DNA of 64,000 nt from Przewalskia tangutica (lineage: Eukaryota > Streptophyta > Magnoliopsida > Solanales > Solanaceae): positions 76,996,093 through 77,060,092 of the forward strand of contig CM056738.1 of the NCBI GenBank assembly GCA_029844215.1, written 5' to 3'. The position numbers and the translations under genes were made by a program. This document shows positions 9,301 to 21,300 of this stretch, one piece after another. Numbering within the stretch: position 1 is the first letter of the stretch; every line of letters begins with the position of its first letter. The notes beneath the pieces were generated by a model. The model worked only from the letters and a program-made list of their open reading frames with translations. It had not been told where the DNA came from and searched no databases.

Positions 9301-12300
9301 CATCTTTTACAAAAGGCTCCCAGAATTTCATATGTGCAAGAAAATGGGTGTAGAGTCATGTAAGGATGTTTTTTTTTCGTTTTTTTTCATATGTAGAGTC
9401 ATATAAGAACGTAAGATTTAGAAATGAAGCTGAAGAAAAAAAATCACAACAAAATTTGAGAAAATTCATCTCATCTTCCAGCATAAGACCAAACCTTGAT
9501 ATCATTCATGAGGGCTTGAAATTGCAATCCTTTTGTATCAGGATCATAATAGTGGTAGGTACTTGTACAAACTTGAGAATCCCTCCAAATGTCATGGTGG
9601 CTTCATAAGAGGAAATATTTCACTCACAGTACAAACATGGCATGGCATGAAAACGAATAATAAACGTGAAAAATATTTACTTGGACCAACTAGGCATTGG
9701 TATAAACATTCGCGAGTCAGGATAGAAGCGCCTTTGGAATTGAGCAAACAGCCGGCATGCACCAGTCCCAGAAAGAGCTGGAACACCAGCAAACCTGCCT
9801 TCTCTAACAACATTAGAGTCATTTCCATAAGCCAATTTTACAGAGTCCTTCACGAACTTTGATTTTGCTGCTGCTTTAGTTGATTCCCTGCCAATAGAAA
9901 AACAACGGCCGTGGTTGCAATGAAATAGGATGAACCCAGAAAATATTCCTAATTGCATATTATGCAAATATCGTGAATGAACTTGAGCATTCAAACAAAA
10001 ATCTTGACGCTATGAGTGAAGTAACCCAATATCCTTACAAAAACCTTCGAATTCTCTTACACATGAACATCCAATGGGACATTATGGGCCCATTTTGTCC
10101 ATAAATATCATTTCAATATTTGGCAGACTGAACTTCACTTGTTTTGCCATGAGTATTTGCCAATGCTAGATTGTAGTATTTAACTTCAAGTAAAATATTC
10201 AAACACTGGCTTGAAGGTTAACTTTAAGTGAAATACTGATTTCCACTCATAAATCTTCAACTTTGTGTTTTCCAAGTGAAGTTCATGTTCAACTACAACG
10301 TCAACCTCCACAAACTACTTTCAACTTCATCTTCAAATACCCTTTTTCTTTCACAACTCAACACTTCTTGCATGCAAATCTGATTTATTACAAGTGAACT
10401 TGAATGCCAAAGCTGCCGGATTGAAAACAGGCTTTGATACTATAGGACATCAACCCCAAAGCTTTAAGGCAATGGGTGGACTAAGTCATGATCTTTATCG
10501 AAAATCGTGGATGCCTTATATACCCAAAGTGGGACTGTTAGAATATTAGAATTAATATTCTACTTGTATATTAATTGTAAAGATTATTACTTAGTAGAAT
10601 ATCTTACTATTTAGTGTATGGAAGGTTATATTAAAATGATAGACATAGGAGGAACATTAGGGATTATGTTATTAAATTAGGTAAACAATAGGCATAATTC
10701 ATTCTTGATGTATATATTATGCCCTTTTGAGGAAGAAACATTTTGAAGAAAATCTTCCAAACTCTTTCAGGGACATCATATAACTCAACTTAGTAGTTAA
10801 TGTTGGATATGAAGTGTAGAAACAAGGAAATGAGAATTGTAACAACAACAACAAATAACAAGAAATCTGAAAATCAAACAAAGAAATAGTCTTTGCTAAG
10901 TTGATTGGATGAACAATCTATCCTTAAGATAATATTGTCCCGTATATTCTTTCAACGGTTTTAATGGCAACTTATCTCCCAAGATAAAACAGCAATCAAA
11001 CAAATGAGCAAAGGAACTCAAGTGTTTGCTTAGGAAAAAGGATCTTTGAGTGTTTTGTGATTGCAAGAGAGGAAGACAACTTTAGAGAATTGCTTAGTGA
11101 ATGTGTATTTTGCAATTGTGACAAAGGCATCAATTTATAGGTAGATGAATTTGTCTTCTCAATTACCAAATGAATGGCCATCAGTGTCAAGTAATAACCA
11201 TTGATATTGAGGTTAATTCAGCCTAGTAATGGCTGAAATCAATAGCCAAATAATGAAGATTTAATTGCTCAAAAGTCAGCTCAAGAATCAGCCTTAATTC
11301 GCCTCCAACGTTACTGAAAACGTCGAAGCACCGCGGTGCCTAAATTCCAGTAAGTCACTGGAACTGAAAACTGAATTTGCATCGGGTCCCAGGTGGAGGT
11401 ACCTCGGTGCCTCCAAGCACCGCGGTCCTGTCCTTGTGGCACCGCGGTGCCTCTTAGTATTTCCGCGGCGATTTTTCTGATTCATTTCATCTCTTACACA
11501 TTTCTTCCTTTCATTTACCAACGTGAAACCATTCGTCATTTGGCCAATAACCGTCTATTTTCTTACGTCTCAAACAATTCGTGATAATGCATCAATATCT
11601 CTTTCATTTAAGGAAATAATGATCCTTGGCACTTTATATGCACATGTGTGGAAATCATATTTCCAACGTGCGGGGCCCCAATTGTTCGATTCATAATTAA
11701 TAGGATTTACTTTATTTCACGTTTAATAAATATTTCCAACAATCCCCTCTTGGAAGAGATTTTGAGGAAGAAACATTTTGAGGAAAATCTTCCAAACTCT
11801 TTCATGGTATCAAGAGCATAAGGAAAAATCCATTTTTTTTATTCCATATTTTCGCCTACTCCTCCATTTGGCCGAAAATATTCATCTTTTTCACATATTT
11901 TTTTTTCTCTCTTACACCTCCATTATTATTCATCCAACCACACCTCAAGATGTCTGATTCCAAAACTAGTTTTCATCCTGCTCTCGCTATCTCTAACATC
12001 AAATCTCACATTCCCATTAAACTAGAGATGGAAAACGTGCACTATGCATCGTGGGCAGAATTATTCAAAAATTTGTTGTCGGGCTCATCAAGTTCTTCAT
12101 CATATTATCCCACCGGCACAAGAAAAGACACTTACAACAGACGCCGACAAGGAATTGTGGGATACCTTGGACGCTACTGTTTTAGGTTGGATTTATGCAA
12201 CTATTTCTACCGATCTGTTGCACACTATCATGGAGCCGGATTCCAAAGCAGTGGATGCCTAGAACCGCTTGCGAGATATTTCTTATGATAACCAAAATTC

Positions 12301-15300
12301 TCGCGTGGTTGCTTTGGAACAAGAATTTTCATCAATCGACATGGAGGACTTTCCCAATGCCTCGACGTATTGCCAACGTCTGAAAATGTTGGCGGATCAA
12401 CTTGGGAATGTTGGTGCTCCCGTCAAGAATAATAGGTTGGTTTTACAACTTGTTTCGGGCCTCACAGAAGCATATAGTGGGGTTGTCACTCTTATTTGTC
12501 AAAGCAATCCACTGTCTCCCTATCATCAAGCACGTTCTATACTTATTCTCGAGGAACAAGGATTCGCCAAAAAGGCAGCCACCGGTAATAATTCTGCTCT
12601 ATTTATATCCACCCCTAATGTTGCTACTAATGTTTCTAATATGTCATCACAAAATACCTGTGGCAACAAAGGACGAAATGGAAATAAAAATAAAAATGGG
12701 AATCGTGAAAATAATAAAAATGGAGGCCACGGGGTTACTGCCGCAGGGCAGACTCAATGGCGTCCAGTGGGTCCCACTGGGGCGGGCAGTGGGCTCCACA
12801 CCCAGGCACACAGTGGGCCCAACCAGAAAATATTTTTTATGGGCAGCCTACTCCTCAAGCCTTTTATTCCTCACTTACTGGGCCTGCAGCCTACGGTCCA
12901 GTAAGCCCAGGCAGCTGTGTGGCTTCATTTGGGCCTGGAAACAGCAGCAGCGTGGCTTCGTTTGGGCCTGGAAATTCCAGCGGCCCAGCAGGATATTATC
13001 AGCACAATGTCAATAATCCAGCGGGCCAGGTAGCAGCACTTTTCTCCAGTGGGCCAGGCAGTCACGGGTCACTGCCAGCCTAGTGGCCTCAGGCCCACTA
13101 GGTAGTGGCCCAGCCAATGTACATTGCCTCCGCGATGCAGACACTCCAGATTAATCCACCATATAATAATTGGTATATGGACTCCGGAGCAACATCTCAT
13201 ATGACATTAAATCAAGGTAATCTCTCGTCCTATTTTAATTTGAGCAAAACTAATGGTATCACTGTCGGAAATGGTCACTCAATTCCAATTAACGGGTATG
13301 GCTCAACTAAATTATCTCCACCAAACCCACTATTCACCTTAAAAAATGTGTTTCATGCTCCAAAGTTAGTTAAAAACTTGATATCAGTTAGAAAGTTTAC
13401 TATTGACAATGGAGTATCTGTTGTCTTTGACCCATTTGGTTTTTCCATTTATGACTTTCAGACAGAGACACCGTTAATGAGATGTGATAGTCAGGGGGAG
13501 CTCTATCCAGTTACACTACTTATGCATTCATTTCAACAACCTTTTAGTTTTGCAGTTTTTTATTCTAATTTATGGCATGAACGGTTGGGTCATCCGGGAG
13601 ACAATATTTTAAATTCCCTTGCACGCAAAAAATCTATTTCTTGTAAAGGGACTTTAAGTAAGTGTTACTCATGCCCGTTGGGACAACATATTCAATTGCC
13701 TTTTGTTTCTTCAAACTCATGCACTTTATTGCCATTTGATAAAATGATCTTTGGACATCTCCTCTCTTGAGTTCTTCAGGGCATAGATATTACTTTTCCT
13801 TTATCAAAGAAATCCCAAGTATTTTCTACTTTTCTCACCTTTAGAGCGTTTATCCAAAAACAGTTTGAGAGAGATATTAAAAGTATACAATGTGATAATG
13901 GGAGGGAATTTGATAACAAAGGGTTTTGGGATCTTTGTAAAAATCATGGGTTAAATTTGAGGTTCTCCTGTCCCCATACTTCTCCACAAAATGGGAAGGC
14001 AGAGCGTAAGATACGAACCATAAATAATATTGTCCGAACTTCCCTTGCTCATGCATCTGTACCCCCTTTTTTGGCATCATGCACTTCAAGTGGCAACACA
14101 TTTGTTGAAAATTCTCCCGCAAAAGAATATGTCTTACCAAACTCCACTTCAAATGCTCTACCTTCGGGAACCCACGTATGATCATTTAAGAGTGTTTGAG
14201 TGCTTGTGTTACTCGTTATTCCCATCTACCACTATCCATAAATTACAACCAAGGTCCACTCCATGTGTATTTTTGGGATATCCCTCTCATCATAAGGGCT
14301 ACAAATGCTTTGACTTATCCTCGAATAGAATAATTATTAGTCGTCATGTCCTCTTTGATAAAACACATTTTCCCTTTAAAAAACCCATGAGTCGAACCTA
14401 CAAACATATGAATTTTTGGATGAGGGATTATCACCGTTTGTAACCCATATTTTGAATCAAAATCTGAGTCCACAAATTGTGACCCAGCCGCTGGAACACA
14501 CTGTCCAGTCGACTGGGCCAACAGAAAACCATCCCCCAGGCCCAGCTGCTCCGGCCCAGGCGCAAGAACAAATTGGCTTGCGACCTGGGCCTCATTCTGC
14601 CATCCAACCTTGGCCCAGTTCTTCTCAAACTGAACCGACACAGCCCAGTCCCTCCCGTCTGAATTTGTCCACTGAACCACCACCCTCTACAAATCGTCCT
14701 GTCACTCGAAGTCAACATGGCATCATTAAACCAAATACCAAATACAGTCTTCACACCCAAGTCTCCAAATCACATTTGCCTCACAGCCCAGTGTATGTCT
14801 TAAAAGACCCGAATTGGAAAATGACCATGGACGACGAATATCATGCTCTAATTAAAAATAGGACGTGGGATTTAGTGCCCCGTCCGTCTAATGCTAATAT
14901 TATTCGGTCTATGTGGATTTTTAGTCTTAAAGAAAATTCAGATGGTTCTTTTGAGCGGCATAAGGCCCCGTCTTGTAGGTGATGGGAAGACACAACAAGT
15001 TGGTGTAGATTGTGGAGAAACTTTCAGTCCTGTCGTCAAGCCAGCAATTATCCGGACAGTCCTCAGCATTGTTATTTCCAATGGATGGTCTCTACATCAA
15101 TTGAACGTCAAAAATGCTTTTCTCCATGGACATCTTAATGAGATGGTCTACATGCATCAATCATTGGGTTACAGAGACCACATACCCGGACTATGTTTGT
15201 TTACTCAGAAAGTCCTTGTATGGACTAAAACAGGCACCCCGGGCTTGGTACCAATTGTTGATTATATGTTCATAATTGGCTTCACCCATAGTCGCTCAGA

Positions 15301-18300
15301 TAACTCACTATTTATTTACCGTCAGGGAAGTCAGGTTACGTATCTACTCCTCTATGTGGATGATATTATTCTCACTACTTCTACAGATTCTCTTCATAGA
15401 AATATCATGTCAGCTTGGAACTGAGTTCGCCATGAAGGATCTTGGTACCCTTCACTATTTTTTGGGAATAGCAGTAACCCGGCATTCTGGTGGCTTATTT
15501 CTGTCTTAAAGGAAGTATGCATCGGAGATTGTTGAACGAGCTGGAATGTCGTCATGTAAGCCTTCAGCCACACCGGTAGACACTAAGTCCAAATTGAGCG
15601 CCTCCTCAGGTAAACCATTTGCTGATCCCACACTCTACAGCAGTCTAGCTGGAGCATTATAATATCTAACCTTCACCAGGCCAGATATCACTTATGCAGT
15701 ACAACAAGTATGTTTATTCATGCATAATCCTATGGAGGAACATATACACGCTCTTAAGAGGATTGTGAGATATGTTCTAGGGCACTCTGGAATACGGTCT
15801 ACATCTTTATCCCTCTTCCATATCCAAACTGGTCACATATACGGATGCAGACTGGGCAGGTTGTCCGGACACCAGATAGTCCACATCGGGATACTGTGTT
15901 TTCTTAGGTGACAATTTAATCTCTTGGTCTTCTAAAAGACAAGCCACGGTGTCCCGTTCCAGTGCTGAGGCTGAATACCGTGTTGTGGCTAATGTGGTCC
16001 GAGTAACGCCTGGATTCGTAACTTAATATTAGAGTTGCATTTCCCGTCTCCAAAGCCTCGCAGTCTGCTGTGATATTAGTGCGATTACATTAGGAAATCC
16101 AATTAATCATCAACGCACTAAACATATTGAATTGGACATACATTTTGTCTGTGAGAAAGTAGCCCGCGGACAAGTTAGAATGATACATGTCCCGACACGT
16201 CATCAAATAGCTGATATTTTCACCAAAGGTCTTCCGCTGATTTTATTTGAAGAATTTCGGGACAGTCTCAGTGTTAAATCGTCCTCTGCTTATTGAGGAG
16301 TGTTAGAATATTAGAATTAATATTCTACTTAATTGTATATTAATTGTAAAGATTATTACTTAGTAGAATATCTTACTATTTAGTGTAGTATCCTTCCATG
16401 TATGGAAGGTTATATTAAGATGATAGACATAGGAGGAACATTAGGGATTATGTTATTAAATTAGGTAGACAATAGGCATAATTCATTCTTCTTATTAAAT
16501 GTCTATTGATGTATATATTATGCCCTTTTGAGGAAGAAACATTTTGAGGAAAATCTTCCAAACTCTTTCAGGGACATCATATAACTCAACTTAGTAGTTA
16601 ATGTTGGATATGAAGTGTAGAAACAAGGAAATGAGAATTGTAACAACAACAACAAGTAACAAGAAATCTGAAAATCAAACAAAGAAATAGTCTTTGCTAT
16701 GTTGATTGGATGAACAATCTATCCTTAAGATAATATTGTCCCGTATATTCTTTCAACGGTTTTAATGGCAACTTATCTCCCAAGATAAAACAGCAATCAA
16801 ACAAATGAGCAAAGGAACTCAAGTGTTTGCTTAGGAAAAAGGATCTTTGAGTGTTTTGTGATTGCAAGAGAGGAAGACAACTTTAGAGAATTGCTTAGTG
16901 AATGTGTATTTTGCAATTGTGCCAAAGGCATCAATTTATAGGTAGATGAATTTGTCTTCTCAATTACCAAATGAATGGCCATCAGTGTCAAGTAATGACC
17001 ATTAATATTGAGGTTAATTCAGCCTAGTAATGGCTAAAATCAATAGCCAAATAATGAAGATTAATTGCTCAAAAGTCAGCTCAAGAATCAGCTTTAATTC
17101 GCCTCCAACGTTACTGAAAACGTCGAAGCACCGCGGTGCCTAAATTCCAGTAAGTCACTGAAACTGAAAACTGAATTTGCATCGGGTCCCAGGTGGAGGC
17201 ACCGCGGCGCCTCCGAACAGCGCGTCGCATCTGTAATGGCGCGGTGCCTCTTAGTATTTCCGCGGCGATTTTTCTGATTCATTTCATCTCTTACACATTT
17301 CTTCCTTTCATTTACCAACGTGAAACCATTCGTCATTTGGCCAATAACCGTCTATTTTCTTACGTCTCAAACAATTCGTATACGTACCAATATCTCTTTC
17401 ATTTAAGGAAATAATGATCCTTGGCACTTTATATGCACATGTGTGGAAATCATATTTCCAACGTGCGGGGCCCCAATTGTTCGATTCATAATTAATAGGA
17501 TTTACTTTATTTCACGTTTAATAAATATTTCCAACAATCCCCTCTTGGAAGAGATTTTGGTGCATCCGTATGGTGTCTTTCGAGCAATCACTCGGCGGAA
17601 CGATGTTGCATCTAGAGAGGTAGCCGGAGCTTTGAACCTTCCATAGTAGAATACCATCGGACATATTTACTGTGCGGTAAACGTGATGTCTTGAACCGTC
17701 AGTGTTTAGTATATGCCAAGACAATGGTATCAACACAACACCTTTCCTACTCAATCTTTCTTATGTTTTTGTCCATCATGGGTCGTGGACACACTTGGAT
17801 TCTTAAGTGCGTTCATTTGAGCCGGTCTGTCCTCGCACTTAAATAGGTGGTCTCCTATAAGGTATTCTGCAAAACTCCGCTATACAAACGTTAGGAACCA
17901 TTAAAAATTTCCCAACCTAACCTCAAGTATTGAGGATCATTAAAGGTTTGGAAACTTATCTTTTACCCTCTTACAGGTAGCACTTTTATGTCTATCACGA
18001 GAACGGCCTTGGATTATGTTTCTTAAAAAGAAGACATTATCCGAAGTGCTCTTGCTTCCACCGAAGCGCTGACGGAACCTTTACAATTTAATTTTCCCAT
18101 TGAACCTTATTCCTGGAATCTCCAGTCTGTAAGGTTGGGTGTCCACTGTATCAGTTCTTATTGTTTGGGTTTTAAGTCCATTCTCCTAGACAGGCAGAAC
18201 ATCTGATCTCTGGTCATTCCCTTCGTCAAGGGATTTGTAATATTTTCCTTTGATTTTACGTAATCAATGGAAATAACACCCGAGGTGATCAGCTGCCTAA

Positions 18301-21300
18301 CGGGCTCATGTCTCTGTCGAATATGACGAGACTTGCCGTTGTACATAGAACTTTGTGCCCTTCCTAGAGCCTACTGACTATCGCAGTGGATCATTACAGA
18401 AGACACGGGTTTATCCCAACATGGGACATCCTCTAGAAAATCATAAAGTCACTCAGCTTCTTCTCCTGCTTTGTCTAAAGCGATAAATTCTGACTTCATC
18501 GTGGATCGGGCAATAAGTGTTTGTCGAGAGGATTTCCAAGACACAGCTCCACCACCGATTGTAAAAATATATCCGCTGGTGGACTTGATGTCGTCGCTAT
18601 CAGATATTCAGCTAGATATATCGAATAGTGTAACCCAAAATTTAGTGTGAATTTCAGGAACCGTAATACCCTATTCAACGCTTTCCAGTGATCCTCACAT
18701 GGATTTCGGGTAAACCTAGCCAATTTATTGACTGCATAAGCGATATCTGGTCGAGTGCAGTTTGTGAGATACATCAAACTCCCAATCACCTTTGTGTATC
18801 GCTCCTGGCGTATAGGTACACCAACATGCTTATCAATCTTTTGACTTACATCGATGGTGTCGCATCGATGAATCAAACATCTCAAATTTCTTCAGCACAT
18901 CTTCGATGTAGTGAGATTGAGACAAGACCAGTCCATTAGATGTCTTAGAGATCTTAATCCCTAAGATGACATCTGCGACCCCCATATCTTTCACGTCGAA
19001 ACATTGTTTTAACATGTTCTTAGTCTCTAGGATTATACTAGGACTGGTACCAGTGATCAACAAGTCATCTACATAAAGGCATATTATGACGAACGAATCG
19101 GCATTTCTTTTCATGTAAACACATTTGTCACTTTTATTAATGGCGAACCACGCAGTGATGAAAGTCTTATCAAATTTCTCGTGCCATTGTTTAGGGTCTG
19201 TTTCAGCCCGTATAATGATTTAACAAGCCGACACACTTTTGTCTCTTGTCCAGGAATCACATACCCCTCGGGTTGGTCCATATATATTTCTTCTTCCAAA
19301 TCACCATTTAGGAAGGCAGTCTTAACATTCATTTGATGTATTTCAAGATCCCGCAAGACGGCGATAGCTATGAACATACGTATGGATGTCATTCTAGACA
19401 CCGGAGCATAGGTGTCGAAGTAATCAAGACCCTTCTTTTGTACTTGTCGATAGATCCATCTGCCTTTATCTTCCGTTTAAGGATCCACTTCTGACGAGGC
19501 TTGTGTCACGGGGAAGTTCGATTCCCAGTGTGGTTATGCGAGAATGGATTTTATCTCACTTTCAAGCTTCCTTCCGGGCTGACACGGAGTTGACAATGCT
19601 TGGCGATTGTCAGTGGTTCATCCTAAACCAACTAAGCTTGAAATCGGGCGAAGAACTTGTCGCCGGGCCGCTTTTATCTCGCGGTTCCATCTCAGAATCT
19701 TCGAGGTCTTGAGAATCTGGAATACTGGATTCCGGGTAACCAGCTACTTCAGAATTCACTAGATCTGAACCGTTCGGATCTGGGTAGTCATCAACCCCTT
19801 GGTCCTTAGAGATTTGATCATAACTTCGTTTGAGAGAGGTTATGTTGTTTTCCTTTGTATGGAAATGTATCTTCAAAGAAACTTGCGTTCCTTGATTCCA
19901 TGATCGTACTTTCATGAATATCTGGTACATCCGGCTTATATACTATGAAGCGATAAGCACTACTGTTATTGGCATATCCGATGAATATGCAATCCACAGT
20001 CTTAGGTCCAATCTTGACCTGTTTTGGCATAGGTACTTTTACCTTGGCTATACAACCCCATACCTTCAAATACTTATAGGTAGGTTTCTTTCCTTTACAT
20101 AGCTCGTATGGAGTCTTGTCTTTACCCTTGTGTGGAACTCTATTAAGAATCCTATTAGCGGTAGGCGGTTTCTCCCATGAGTTTGAGAAGGCGAATTGAT
20201 GAGTAAAGCATTCATCATTTCCTTTAGTGTTCGGTTCTTGCGTTCAGCAACACCATTTGATTGAGGTGAGTAAGGAGTCGTTGTTTGATGAACTATACCC
20301 GATTGGGTACCAAGTTCTTCAAAAGGTGCTACATATTCTCCCCCTCTATCGCTACGGATTGTTTTAATCCGTCCGCTTAGTTGGTTTTCAACTTCTGTTT
20401 TGTAGCGTTTGAATGCTTCAATGGCTTCATCTTTACCTTTTAGTAAGTAAAGGTAACAAAACTTTGTGTCATCATCTATGAAAGTCACAAAATACTTGTT
20501 CCCCCTCTAGTTTGAGCGAACTTCAAATCACATATGTCAGTGTGTATGAGTTCTAGAGGAGCGGTTTCCCTTTCGACAGATCTAAAGGGACTCTTGGAAA
20601 GCTTTGCCTCAATGCACACCTCACACTTACGTTGAGGGTTTATGTCAATAGACGACAATAATTTCAACTTTACCAATCTTTGGAGAGATTGATAGTTAAC
20701 ATGTCTTAATCTATGATGCCATAAATTAGATGACTCAACCAAGTAAGTAGAAGGCTCAATTTTATTGTTGAAATAAAAGACATTACAGGTGCAGCATTAA
20801 ACTTAAAGAGGTCTTCACAGACGAAGCCTCTTCCTACAAAAGTTTTATTTTTAGTGATTACAAATTTGTTAGCTTCTAACACTAGCCTAAAACTAGCATT
20901 AACCAACAAAGGTCCAGAAATCAGATTTCTACAAATTTTTGGGACGTGCATCACTTCCTTTAGAGTCAGCTCCTTCCCAGACGTCATCTTTAGGATCACC
21001 TTTCCTACCCCCAGCACCTCTGAAGAAGAATTGTTTCCCATGAACAACTTCTTGTCTGTGACGGGTGAATAAGTGGAGAAAGCTTCTTTATTGGAACAGA
21101 TGTGACGGGTAGCACCCGTATCTAACCACCATTGCACCGGATTCTCAACGAGGTTAGCTTCTAGCACCACCACTGAGAATTCTTCAATCATATCGTCTAG
21201 AAGTGTGTCTTCGACGATGTTAGCCTTTACCTTGCCTTTGGCCTTCTCTTTGTTCTCATATTTGAGCTTGCGGCAGTCCTTGACCATATGACCAACTTTG

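Larger units (their letters stand above)
11760..16570 (+). mobile_element. copia element A (internal region plus 3' LTR)
   Basis: After a 40-bp LTR-A tail (to 11804) comes the tRNA-iMet primer site TGGTATCAAGAGC (11805-11817), then gag, protease, integrase, RT and RNase H remnants on the plus strand, a short purine tract and the 3' LTR. GGGAC at 10531-10535 and 16571-16575 are the outer target duplications, so the original element ran from 10536 to 16570. Gag lacks a zinc knuckle and has a UBN2-like domain and a Gly/Gln/Pro-rich tail. It lies antisense to the host aminotransferase gene. Confidence 0.9.

Noticed and set aside
11294..11584. Short frames on both strands within LTR-B
   Set aside because: Non-coding LTR sequence; the same frames are broken in the other LTR copies.
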